Shown here: positions 35,988 through 45,607 of the stretch, one piece after another
Layout of the letters: every line of letters begins with the position of its first letter
Numbering within the stretch: position 1 is the stretch's first letter
Source: Pisaster brevispinus
Lineage: Eukaryota > Echinodermata > Asteroidea > Forcipulatida > Asteriidae
Reading direction: 5' to 3'
NCBI GenBank assembly: GCA_023634235.1
Contig: JAMKCF010000006.1
Span: 12,504,647-12,568,646 of the forward strand
Length of the DNA: 64,000 nt
Made by a program: the position numbers and the translations under genes
The notes under the pieces: model-generated
Seen by the model: only the letters and a program-made list of their open reading frames with translations
Databases searched by the model: none
What the model was told of the DNA's origin: nothing

Positions 35988-37575
35988 GCAGCAGCAGCAG
36001 CAGCAGCAACAAAAACAACAATGCTTTATAAAGTCCTTTTAAGAAGCTGACCTGTTCTACCAACTTGACCTTTGACCACTGCTTCAGGAACTGATGCACG
36101 AAGGTCATCCACCAGGTAATTGAAGCGGGGAAAATACCCTCAGCCTCCACTGATGACAGTTTAAAAATATCGAAAAAATTAATTACTTCATTTCATTTAT
36201 TAATTCTGGTTGTGAGGCCAAGGACTCCTAGAAAAAGCGAACTTAATCACTATACTATGGCGAGCATACTCTACGAAAGGAAGTTTCAGTTTTAGGTGTG
36301 GGGAGGAAAACTCCAGAGAAATAGTCCAGGGAAAACCCAAACAGTCCAGAGAAAACCCGCGCAATGAGGTAGGGACTGAAAACCTGACTGCCCCAAATTA
36401 CTTTGACTTTGTGAAAATTTGTGCTATTTTAGGTTTGTCTGTGCTCTCTAACGAACATAGGCCAGTTATATGACACTTATCATTTTTAGACAACATTGAA
36501 ATTGGATATGTTGAATAAAATGTATGGCTTTTTATTATTTTTGTATGTGTCAATTCTCCTCACCTACTTTCTGCTGACGATTTTACAGAAGCATTAAAGA
36601 GACACTGAGGAAATTTTTGTTTAAATCATAGGCCCTAATTATGACTTAAATCTCACAATTATGACTTATATCTCATATAGTTATGAATAAGCATTAGTAA
36701 TAACTATGAATTTTATACCCATAGTCATGATTTAGCATAAGTCATAGTGCCACTGCCAATTGAGATAAGTCATAATTATGAATTGTGCTGGTGAGATATA
36801 AGCATCATTATGACTTGTATTAAGTCATAATTATGAGATGCAAGTCATAATTATAAATTTAATTTTCTTTCTCTCTCTCTCTCAATGTCCTTTAAATCCA
36901 TACAATTTAATTGCAACAAACAAACTTAAAATGTCACAAAACAAAAACCAACAGGCTTGATTTCGCAAAATATAGTGTTGGTGATTTTAGCTTTTATACC
37001 AACAGTTTGATCTTTGTTTAGCCTACATTTGGGCGTCCCTAACAACAACAAAAAACTTTCTTTTCGACATTGTTGAGGGCTGATGATAGCACAGAATGTT
37101 GATTTCAGAACAGCATTTTCTTACTGATTACCGTGGATCTCGCCCGGCGTTCGTCTCCCAGTAAATGGCAATCAAAATGGGGGAAGAAAATACACAAGTC
37201 GATCGAAAACCTTTATAATGACGAAACGATATTCATTATTTAAAACGTTGTGGTGGTAAACTTGCAGGTACAAACATGTAGGCTAATAAAACTTTTAAAA
37301 CAGTATTGACTAATGGCTCTGACCACATCGGTTTTTTCTCTGAGCCAACACTTCTCCCAAGAGAGTTATATCATGGAGAATTTTTCCTCCATGGTTATAC
37401 TTATATACACGGTTATTATACCCGCAAGTTTACTACCTAGTTTTTCTTATGATACACAACATGCATCACTGAAGCCTCGTAACTCGTTCCGATTATAAAC
37501 GCTTTTTATCGTTGTAAATTTTACAGCTCTCGCCTTTACTTACCAATATTCCACCTGGATGTTTTTGGCGGTCAT
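33826..37575 (-). CDS. SELENOW2: SelW2/MIEN1-like selenoprotein, gene B
   Basis: Four coding exons on the minus strand: 37575-37544 (ATG, MTAKNIQVEY), 36149-36052, 34763-34687 and 33912-33826 (TAA), making 294 nt and 97 residues if TGA is read as Sec. The redox motif is C11-G-G-U14, with TGA at 36142-36140. The body has SFEVFLNGQLLYSKLENG and the C-terminus is TCSLL, a CAAX box whose final Leu predicts geranylgeranylation. Rdx-family proteins have a thioredoxin-like fold, and fish SelW2 and mammalian MIEN1 are the nearest relatives I know. Exon lengths 32, 98 and 77 nt are the same as in gene A. A form-2 SECIS lies downstream. It is 0.7 kb from gene A's SECIS, so the pair is a tandem duplication. 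Natural substrates are unknown. Confidence 0.88.
34325..34495 (-). repeat. Dispersed repeat, GCTTAAGCA family, minus strand
   Basis: Read on the minus strand: CCCAATTTCATAGAGCTGCT, AACCAGAATAAGGTTACCAG and TCTGCTTAGCAGACAATTG. It matches 4640-4955. It lies in intron 3 of gene B. Confidence 0.6.
35440..35640. repeat. G-rich inverted low-complexity repeat
   Basis: GTACCCAGACATTTTTG and GGGCAAGCACGGGGGGAGG face GGTGGGGGGCGAGAGGG and GCCACTGGGTATA. Similar sequence lies at 37880-38045, with G and C homopolymer runs, and at 58890-59225. Probably a decayed foldback family. Confidence 0.4.
35954..36020. repeat. CAA/CAG trinucleotide microsatellite
   Basis: About fourteen CAA units run into about seven CAG units. 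On the transcribed (minus) strand this is a CTG run followed by a TTG run, starting about 40 nt after the exon 2 donor of gene B. Confidence 0.9.
36140..36142 (-). other. In-frame TGA read as selenocysteine, gene B
   Basis: The minus strand reads GGA GGC TGA GGG directly after a TGT codon completed across the splice junction. This places U in C-G-G-U at the family's catalytic position. The same codon is TGA in gene A. Confidence 0.88.
36280..36390. repeat. Dispersed repeat shared with 33150-33310
   Basis: GGAAGTTTCAGTTTTAGGTG, CCAGAGAAATAGTCCAGGGA and GGTAGGGACTGAAAA. The internal words CCAGAGAAA and GAAAACCC recur within the copy. It lies in intron 1 of gene B. Confidence 0.6.
36590..36900. 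mobile_element. MITE filled with palindromic CATAATTATG words
   Basis: Ends are TTAAAGAGACACTGAGGAAA and, inverted, TTTAAAGGACATTGAGAGAG. The interior is a degenerate array of AAGTCATAATTATGACTT-like palindromes. The same family is at 46745-46930, with inner end TCAATGTCCCTTTAA. Confidence 0.65.
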
Positions 37576-37879
37576 TTTTTGAGATATCCTTGAAGTGCCT
37601 ACCTTTCATTCACAGGAGGTTGTAGTCCATTCATAAAAATTAACAGAAGCACGCCAGTTGGTTAATAAAAAGTAAGTTGAACGTTCACGCGCGAGAACAC
37701 AATAATCTCTTCACAAAAGTCCCACGACTATTATTGATGTCTCATTATTTATGATTCAACGTTGGGGGCGAATTGTGAAATAATTGTTGGAGCACTCTGA
37801 CTCACCGTGTGCTGTTCCCTTTTGATCCTTGATGTATGGATTGGCAGATAATAAATCTATCATACTCAGAGTCGCATAA

Positions 37880-38045
37880 CAGATATTTTCATTTGTGGGA
37901 GGGGGCAAGCGGGCAAAAGACATAATTGGGGGGGGGGGGCTACTTCATGTATAGAACCATTCATTTGAGATTTGTTTTCGATTTCATTTGGGGTGGGGGC
38001 AAGGATTGGGAGAGCCCCCCCCCCCCCCCCCCCAGGGTTATACTG
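37880..38045. repeat. G-run/C-run repeat
   Basis: GGGAGGGGGCAAGCGGGCAA, a run of G near 37928-37939, GGGGTGGGGGCAAGG and a run of C near 38017-38033, followed by GGTTATACTGCTGGGC. Similar to 35440-35640. It lies between genes A and B. Confidence 0.45.
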
Positions 38046-38233
38046 CTGGGCATTCATGATCCAAATTGGTTCAAAGTGATCTGGTTTTGCCGATTTCTGT
38101 GAAGGTTACTCACTCAACTTTTCATGAAAAATCTATGTTTAGATATATGTGATGAAATGACAGCTTAAGTATGCAACTTACTCAATGCAAAAAGAGACAC
38201 AGTGGAGATATGCATGTCCTTAACTACCACACA

Positions 38234-38239
38234 TTTATT
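38234..38239 (-). terminator. Candidate poly(A) signal of gene A
   Basis: AATAAA on the minus strand lies about 105 nt beyond the SECIS core of gene A. That spacing is consistent with a short tail after the SECIS. Confidence 0.55.
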
Positions 38240-38329
38240 TGAACTTCAAAAATAATTTACACCATTCTGATATAACTATGCTGATTATACACCCCTTTCA
38301 TGTTACACTCGCCCATCACATACTTGACA

Positions 38330-38402
38330 CCCCAGACTGTTCATCAAGATTAAATTTTGGGGAAATTCCCTTTTCAACTTAACCCGTCATTCGCTGGATC
38401 CT
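38330..38402 (-). promoter_or_regulatory. SECIS element (form 2) of selenoprotein gene A
   Basis: On the minus strand the core ATGA is at 38390-38387 and TGAT at 38346-38343. GGGTTAAGTT pairs with AATTTAATCT over ten positions including three G-U pairs. The internal loop GAAAA supplies the AA, and an apical mini-helix forms from GGG and CCC. CCAG upstream pairs with CTGG downstream as helix I. It lies about 1.14 kb after the stop codon. Confidence 0.88.
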
Positions 38403-38561
38403 TCATGTCATGTGACAGACAAGATTAAAACAACAAAGGGTAATTGGTTATCACCTGTGGCTAAAAGAATGCAAAGAATATTGTTTTGGTTTTTAAGTCA
38501 GATGTTGTAACACGGGCAGAACACCTGAACGGTAGTTGGAAGGAGACCTATTGAGGAGAAT

Positions 38562-38694
38562 ATGGCCGTGTCCGAAACAGTGAGTTCAGCTACAGCTACG
38601 GCTAGATCGCGCGCGTCTGCCTATTCTTCAACACTGGCAGACGCGCTGATTTAGCTGTAGCTGTAGCCGAAGTTGCTGTTTCGGACACGGCCTA
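38562..38694. mobile_element. Foldback MITE, GGCCGTGTCCGAAACAG ends
   Basis: GGCCGTGTCCGAAACAG at the left matches CTGTTTCGGACACGGCC at the right exactly. The arms continue through AGCTACAGCTACGGCTAG. The element is 133 bp, just upstream (in transcript sense) of gene A's SECIS, so it would be part of the 3' UTR. Confidence 0.8.
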
Positions 38695-38754
38695 ATTCCC
38701 CTCCCCTCTAGGCACTTCACACAGCAATGGCAGCGATCTTTAGGGGTATGACAT

Positions 38755-38990
38755 TTCAGAATTTTTCAGAATTTTTTCACAATCTTTTTGAACGTTCAAA
38801 ATTTCTTAAAAGAAGTAAAGCAGTCACAGAAGGGAGAGAGAAATAGACAACATTGTCCGTGTCCATCAAAGTATTGTGTTTCTGGTGCTGCTGTAATTCT
38901 GTAAACTCTCATCCTAGCATCTGTCAGATTCCCCTTTAACACTTATACTTGAATTCTCCTTAAGCAAGAGGGCCGGACTGTTCATTTCTG
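38755..38990 (+). repeat. Dispersed repeat shared with 12690-12960
   Basis: See the copy at 12690. Shared words include AAGCAGTCAC and TCTGTAAACTC. It lies within the 3' UTR of gene A. Confidence 0.5.
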
Positions 38991-39532
38991 ACGGTCTCAT
39001 TATGGTGACAGTCAGGTGACATTGTTTTGAGTCTAAATAATAAAAAAAACATGACTGCACTTTGAAAAAAGGTCTTTCGCATATTCTCATCTTTTCCCAG
39101 ACAGAATCAATTAAAATATCATTCAGTAGTTTTTTCTTGCAGTACGTATTTTGAATCTACTCTCCATGCACAAGTCTCTATAAGACTCAAAACTATTTTT
39201 CAACAAAAATACTTAGATCATCGAATTGCACAAAACTGAAAACATATAAATTATGCATATAAATAATCTTTAAGAAAAATTTAGCTTTCTTTTTGTTAGT
39301 CCTCTAAACATGAACAATTCCATATACAGTATACAGTCTTTCTTTAATAGAACTAATAAAAAGATGGGCTGTCCCATACGATTGCCAAATCCTGAAGTTA
39401 CCAAGACTTACAGATCTGAGATGAAATTAATATATAAACAAATCTTTTTTGATGGAATGACAAGAAAACACTCCATACAGCAGATTCTGATGCATTCTAG
39501 TAGCCAGTGGGTAGTCTGTTCACTTTATCATC

Positions 39533-42500
39533 TTACAATACCGTGCATTCACTAGCTTTCTCAGAGACTGGCACCACATCTCCCCCATTGTACTCTTGGA
39601 TGGATTTGATGATCTGTCGTATAAAAAAAGTGTGCATAAATTAAAAAGTGGTGAAGAAAGGAAATAAATAAACAATCTTAATAGACTGTCATGGGAAGCT
39701 GTGATCCGGGCTCAATTTCATCGAACTGCGCAAGCACAACAAAAAAGAGCAAAGCACAAAACAAGCTTACTGGAATAAGGTAACCAGCCAACATAACATT
39801 CTGCATGGAGCGTCTTTGACTGGTTTCCAGCTAATTTAGCTTAGCTGCTCAGCAGAAAACTGTCAAATAAATTTTAGTGCTGAAACAGCTCTATAAAGTA
39901 GGGCCCAGGGGGCGAATTTCACAAAGAGCTAAGACTGATCTTAACTTTGTATCAATCTTAACTGCTAAGCACATTGTTGTGTCACAATACAAATCACTAT
40001 GATAATACTGACAAACACATCTTGAGATGAATTTGGGTGCTTTGTGAAATCAAGCCCAGTGCTCGATTTCACCTTTGTGAAAAACAAAGCTTTACGATTC
40101 ATCTTTGAAAAAGCACTAAGAGTAGATTTATCTCACGTGTATTATGAGCAAGTATTCTTCAATAATCCACAGAATTATACCTGTCAGACATACAAACAAA
40201 AACACAAGACCGCCAGACTTGTCCAGTCATGAGTTTAATTGCCCGATGCTAAAATCACTCGCCCCAGACATGCGGTGTGATGTAGAATTCATGCCCTTAA
40301 TATTCATACCTGACTGTTGACTGGAAATCCTTCATTCTTCAGCTTAGAATACAACACCTGGCCATTCAGAGTTACTTCAAAAGAAGCTGTAAAAATAGAA
40401 GACATCTATGTTTGTCAAGTAGAACTTGGGAAAACAAAGGCCAGAGTTTCAGTTATTTCACCTTCAGTGTCATGTGTGGGAGTAGTGTGTCTACCCATGA
40501 CTACTGACGACTTTAGGTTCAGTTTCGTGTGCAAAACCAATGAGGATGCCACTCAAAAAAATAAAGAAGTCCAAACAACGGGAGAACAAAGAGAAGTCCT
40601 TGTTTTAGGTTGACAAAACTTTCAGGTGGAGGTGCGTGTGGCAAAATTGTAAAATGAAACCAATATATATTTTGCTCTTGATGCACAATGTACAATACAT
40701 GGTATATATATTTTACAGTGTTTTTCAGTTTTCAATGGCACTAACAATGTCAGGTAAAAAAAAATCATCGGTGATCTTCTGAGAAGATATGTGCAATTAA
40801 GTAAAAATTCATTTAAAAGAAGATTTTTTAAAAAACAGACGGGTGACCACAGCCAGCGATCAAAATTCCAAACACCCTCAACCAATGTGAAAACCCTTCC
40901 TCCCCTCCAAATTGTTTGGATACAACTTTAACAAATGTACACTTTGTAAGGTTGTAGATTCACTGGTGACAGTAAACCAAATTAAGTGTTGCTTGGTACC
41001 AGGGTTCTCCCCTACGCTAGCTAGTGTATCGGGCTGATGCACAAATCGTTTTAATTCAGCGTACTAGGCCAAACTTCTAGAATTTTGGTCTAGAATGCCC
41101 CCAGTTTGGGAAATCCTGGAGAAAAACCCTACTTGGCACTATCTGCATAAAAGATAAGTGAAGTAATCCCTAAAGCAGTCTGAAACAAACAACTTCACTT
41201 ACACCTCCTGCCGACCTTGCCATCCACAACCGCTCCAGGAACTGAAGACTTGATGTCGTCCATCAGCTCCTTGAAGCGGGGATAGTAACCTCATCCACCA
41301 CTGTATAATCCAAGAAAAAATAAATAAATAAGATTAATTCAATGTATACTGAAAACTGCAATTACTGTACACTGCAAATCTGATACACTATAGGCCTACA
41401 TACTAAAAAACACTATAACTGTTTCATCCTACAAAACAGTCATGTGTGGACTCACTGCAGAGTCGACTTAAATCCTGATCTAGCTCTATTCAGAGAGTAG
41501 CACCTCTGGAAGGAGCAAGTAGGACTTCTACTTCTACGCTGATACTCGGCAAAGTCCCTGTTGCGATATCACACCAGGGTATGCGTGCATGTGACCGATG
41601 AAAGAACTAGGGTAGATTAAGAGTGGATCTGAACTGGGAGAGCGGAGCAGTGACAACAGGTAGAGGAAGATTGTGCAAAGATATGGGTAATTCTTGGGGG
41701 GAAAAGAGTTTTGTAAATGTCTGTGCAAGGTGGAAGGAGTGATACTTCAGTAGATGGTGACTGCGTGTTTCAGGGGGAGCAGGAGTAAACAAATTGAGTG
41801 GGTTGATGGATGGTAATTGCTTGTAAGAGATCCAATACAGCATTGTTAGTCTAGCATTTCTCTTCCGGATTTGTAACGACTGTGAAGTTAATTGATCCTA
41901 GAACAGAAACTTTTCATGGGGGATGGTATCTATTGGAGGACATATCTAGCAGCTCGTCTCTGAACGGCTTCTTATTTTGCAGATATTAGATTTTGTGTGT
42001 CAATTCCATACACATCTACAATATTCCAAGCCTGGGCAGACCAAGCCCGTGTATCATGCATATTCCTTGAGGTTCCTAGAGAAGTGTTGTAAGTTGTGTC
42101 AAACGAGACTTTAGATTTTTTTGATGTTGCTTGTGATTTTATCGTTGTTCCAGGAAAGTTTCTGTGACAGGAGAAGACCTAGGTAAGGGTGTTCTGAGGT
42201 TGCTGCCAAAGTCTTATCTCCTAGAAGATAAGTCAACTGTCATAATATGGAGCAGGGATAGGGTCTTGCTGTGAGATTCTCTACATTTAAATTGCATGTT
42301 TCATTTATCAGCCCAGGATTTTAAACCTGTTGAGATTCCTTTGGAGTATGGCATAGTCTTCTGCTTTGGAAATTGTTCTGTAAAGCAAAACAAAAATACA
42401 TCCCTGTGAAGAGCTGAGTGTTAGTTCGTATTGAGTCTAGAAGATTGTTGATGAAAGTAAGGAACAGAAGGCGACCAATGACTGTTCCCTTAGGAACCCT

Positions 42501-45500
42501 CAGCTTACATGGCACCATGCTTTCGTGGCGTGTCGTGGCCGAGCGGTTTAGTTCATCGGACCCAAACTCAGGTGTATGGTGCTCTGGTAATGACACTTGT
42601 GTCCTTGAGCAAGGCACTTAACCATAATTTTGTAAAAAGTTGGGAAGAAGTGCACTCTGCTCTGCCAACCAGGCTCCTAGTGGATGATACCCTTGCCTAC
42701 ATCCTACATCCTTACGGACTGTGAAGGGGGTAACCCTGTTTCAGCCCCAGGAGTAGTTGGCAATGTGCTGATTTTCGCTTCACTGAGTTCCAATATAATG
42801 GCAACAGGCTAAGTCTATATAAAAAGTACACAATGGAAAATATTTGCCAGCTAGTAGACCTATGGTTTACTGTGTATCTGACACTCCCATTTTTTATTTT
42901 GCGTTGTACGCAATGCATCAGACAGTGCTCGCTTTCCCTTGCAAAGAATAGCAAAATGCTAGGAAAGCACCAGCATGCACTAATCTTGTTTAGTCTAAAC
43001 TTTTTTGCTATGCAAAGTTTCTCGCTGCCAAGGAATTGGGAAAATAGATTTTAAAATAGACCCAGTAACCGGGGCGCTGTACTCCTTTTTTCTAAATTGT
43101 GTCAACTTCGAAAAAAGGCGTACAGCGCCACAGTTACTGGGTTTAATTTCAAAAGTTCTTTCAACTGTTCTACCCCTAATTGATCATACAGTGCCTTTTA
43201 AACCCATTTGCAATGCACTTTGTGTAGACTTTATCACCTTATTTACAAAATAAGTGACATTGTACATTCCAGGGCACTTCCTGGCAGGCAAGATATTGCA
43301 CAGGTAATATGAGAGATTTTACAATGTTTCATGACAGTTTTCAATCAAGTTTTGAGATGTAAAGTCCAAAATTCATAAATGTCTGACTTTCATCTCATGA
43401 ATGCCTGTTGGCGTGAAACCAGACTAACATTTGTCATGGTAAAGTTTACCAAAAAGTCTAAAAAAGTGGTCACTGTAGATTGCAGATGTTCAGTAAAATA
43501 CAGTTGCGTTTTAAATTTAATCATCCCTTCTCAGGAGTAACACAAGCTGGGTCGGTTGTGGATTTGCCAACCATGCCAGAAACACTGCGGCAAACCCCTT
43601 CTCTAAACGATTTCTTTTACATGCATTTACACCACACAGGGCCATGGACCTATGGTTTTATGTCCCATCCGAAGGACAAAGCAATTAATTTGGTTAATAA
43701 GTGTCTTGGTTAATGGCACAAGTTTAAAGACAGGGACTCCACACTCAGCTTGCGTCCAGTTAGCCCCATAAATACTAAATAGTGCCAATCCACATCGTAT
43801 CCTTGGATTTGCACTATTTGAATTTTGAAATGGGGAAAGAGTCCGGTTGCACTTGACCGCTACACCACATGTAGCTCGGTTTGGCCATAACACCCCAATT
43901 TGAATTTGTACAGTTTGTTACGGCCCAAATTAACAATCGTCCCAACTATAGTTGGGACTGGTCCCAACTTGAGTGTTACAGTTGGGGCGCCCCAACTATG
44001 GACTGCGTTTAAAGTGGAAATGTTCCACCCCAACTTGATAATTGTCCCATCTATAGGCCTGTTCCGTCCCAACTTGACAATTGTCCCAACTATAGTTGGG
44101 ACTGGTCCCAACTTGAGTGTTAAAGTTGGGACGTCCCAACTATAGTTAGGATCGCCCATAGACTTCAACAGGACACCGTGATCGATCATGGGTCGTGATG
44201 CGATCGGCGAATAATTAACAAGATTCTTTATTTCAAACCCGGGTCTCGGCTCTGTACAAACTCATGTCCAAACTGGTTTGGAATGATAGTATATCGCTCA
44301 CAATGGACCGCTAATTCAGTGTAAATAGTGTTTTAGAGGGTTCTGACAGCACAGGCTACCAGCAGCCTCATATAATTATGCTGAGTGCTGCCATGCCGGG
44401 GGTGACGCTTTCTTTTCTACCTCTATGGTCTCTCAGTAGGCCTACGCATTTTAGTTTCCCTTCTCTCCGAAAAACAAAATTCTAATTAATCTTAAATATT
44501 CTCAAGGGAAAGTGGTCTTAAAAACTTCATACTATGATTGATACTTACTACTATTATGTTTTTAGTTTATTCATGGGGGTGCTTTGTGTGCACTGTGATC
44601 CCAACTATAGTTGGGACGTCCCAACTTTAACACTCAAGTTGGGACCAGTCCCAACTATAGTTGGGACGATCATCAAGTTGGGACGGAACAGGCCTAGTTG
44701 GGACTGGTCTGGTCCAAACTATAGTTGGGATAGAGCTCAACAGGACACCGTGATCGATCATGCGTGGATTACTGTGTGACACTACCGCAGATCAAAATGC
44801 ACAAGTTGATGTGATCGGCATTAATTAACAAGAATCTTTATTTCAAACCGGGTCTCGGCTTTGTACAAACTCATGTCAAAACTGATGATGGAGATAGAGC
44901 CGGTCACGAGCCGGTGCCCAGGACGAGGTTTGGAATGGGCCTCATGCTCATGCCGGGTGACGCTTTCAGTTTTAGTAAAAGTAGGCCTATGCATTTATTT
45001 TCCCTTCTCTCGGAAAACAAAATTCTAATTAATCTCAAATATTCTCTAGGGAAAGTGGTCTTTAAAACTTTATACTACGAATATGGTACTTACTATTATG
45101 TTTTTGGATTATTCATGTGGCTGCTTTGTGTTTACTAAATGTGATCCCAACTATAGTTGGGACGCCCTAACTTTAACACTCATGTTGGGACCAGTCGAGT
45201 CCCAACTAAACTATAGTTGGGACGATTGTCAAGTTAAAGTTGGGGCAGAACAGAAACACATGCAGAAGACTCCATCTATTTCAATTCAAGACTACCCCGG
45301 CCCACTGAATCTACCTACGTAGAAAAAAGGATACTGTACTGAAAAAAAATGCGAGCCTTGCTCTGTTCTTACAAAATTCCACCCATTAATAAAAAATGTA
45401 ATTGCGTGAAAGGACTAGGAGTAGGACTACGTACGAGTATAGTAGGACTCTTTTTCTTTTTCTTAGGACTAGGAAGGACGTAATTTCTTCTCGATTGGGC

Positions 45501-45607
45501 AGAGAGAGTGTTTAGTTTTACAATTAAATTATTGATACTTCTTTTTTAGGTAAACATGACACGCACAGCACTTACCAATACTCAATGTGCACCTCTTTAA
45601 CACCCAT
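39533..45607 (-). CDS. SELENOW2: SelW2/MIEN1-like selenoprotein, gene A
   Basis: Four coding exons on the minus strand: 45607-45576 (ATG, MGVKEVHIEY), 41300-41203, 40386-40310 and 39613-39533 (TAA), making 288 nt and 95 residues with Sec. Donors are GTAAG, GTAAGTG and GTATGA; acceptors are ATACAG, TTTACAG and CGACAG. The redox motif is C11-G-G-U14, with TGA at 41293-41291. Then come GYYPRFKELMDDI, SSFEVTLNGQVLYSKLKNEG and a C-terminal ECTVL CAAX box predicting geranylgeranylation and membrane attachment. Mammalian MIEN1 has the same layout with Cys in place of Sec, and fish SelW2 keeps Sec. Intron 1 (4.3 kb) contains a LINE fragment, two SINEs and a palindrome cluster. It is the upstream member of the tandem pair. 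The redox role is inferred from the family. Confidence 0.9.
39715..39905 (+). repeat. Dispersed repeat, GCTTAAGCA family
   Basis: CTCAATTTCATCGAACTGCG, GGAATAAGGTAACCAGCCAA and AGCTGCTCAGCAGAAAA match 4640-4955, closing with CAGCTCTATAAAGTAGGGCC. It lies in intron 3 of gene A. Confidence 0.55.
40995..41127. mobile_element. Inverted-repeat element related to 10689-10995
   Basis: Starts GGTACCAGGGTTCTCCC and ends GGAGAAAAACCCTACTTGG, with GTGTATCGGG and GAATTTTGGTCTAGAATGCC inside. It is shorter and more diverged than the first copy. Confidence 0.5.
41291..41293 (-). other. In-frame TGA read as selenocysteine, gene A
   Basis: The minus strand reads GGT GGA TGA GGT TAC after a TGT codon split by intron 1. 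TGA occupies the redox-active position of the Rdx family. The frame stays open on both sides with conserved protein sequence, and a SECIS follows in the 3' UTR. Confidence 0.9.
41600..42510 (-). mobile_element. Decayed LINE (CR1/L2-like) reverse transcriptase fragment, minus strand
   Basis: The minus strand shows VPKGTVIGRLLFLTFINNLL (the reverse transcriptase VPQGxxLGPLLF motif, altered), then GDKTLAATSEHPYLGLLLSQ, NARLTMLYWISYKQLP and FSPQELP. Frames are broken by stops and shifts, and the YxDD box is lost (LFTGMYF). It lies in intron 1 of gene A in the sense orientation. Confidence 0.75.
42527..42830 (+). mobile_element. tRNA-Leu-type SINE
   Basis: The head is CGTGGCCGAGCGGTTTAG then CATCGGACCCAAACTC, and the body GTCCTTGAGCAAGGCACTTA. 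Box B is degraded. The tail CTATATAAAAAG resembles the other copies. It lies in gene A intron 1, opposite to the gene. Confidence 0.65.
43061..43141. repeat. Short inverted repeat (hairpin)
   Basis: CCCAGTAACCGGGGCGCTGT and ACAGCGCCACAGTTACTGGG are nearly exact inverses separated by about 40 bp, in which CCTTTTTTCT and AAAAAAGGCG also pair. Probably a tiny MITE. Confidence 0.75.
43620..43885 (-). mobile_element. tRNA-Leu-type SINE, minus strand, damaged head
   Basis: Minus strand body words AAGACACTTATTAACC, TTGTCCTTCGGATGGGAC and CATAAAACCATAGGTCC match the SINE at 9389. The tRNA region is heavily altered. Confidence 0.5.
43915..45250. repeat. Cluster of TCCCAACTATAGTTGGGA palindromes with an internal duplication
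   Basis: The 16 bp perfect palindrome CCCAACTATAGTTGGG occurs at 43941, 44085, 44600, 44650 and 45146, surrounded by diverged half-sites such as CCCAACTTGA and GTCCCAAC in both orientations. About 550-570 bp of flanking DNA is duplicated in tandem: ACACCGTGATCGATCATG at about 44174 and 44744, and AAACAAAATTCTAATTAATC at about 44472 and 45016. It lies in intron 1 of gene A. Confidence 0.85.
45251..45575 (-). other. 5' part of gene A intron 1
   Basis: Sequence between the palindrome cluster and exon 1. It holds tandem AGGACTAGGA/GTAGGACTA words at about 45410-45470 and nothing else I recognise. Confidence 0.4.

Noticed and set aside
38945..39010. Another ATGA-containing SECIS candidate nearer the gene A stop codon
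   Set aside because: No complementary 3' strand or GA partner was found. The element at 38330-38402 fits every position.
36140..41293. Reading the in-frame TGAs as premature stops (pseudogenes)
   Set aside because: Both copies have TGA at the same catalytic codon, conserved coding on both sides, intact splice sites and a SECIS each.
43900..45250. Palindrome cluster as a CRISPR array
   Set aside because: Repeats are irregularly spaced palindromes without uniform spacers in a eukaryotic intron.
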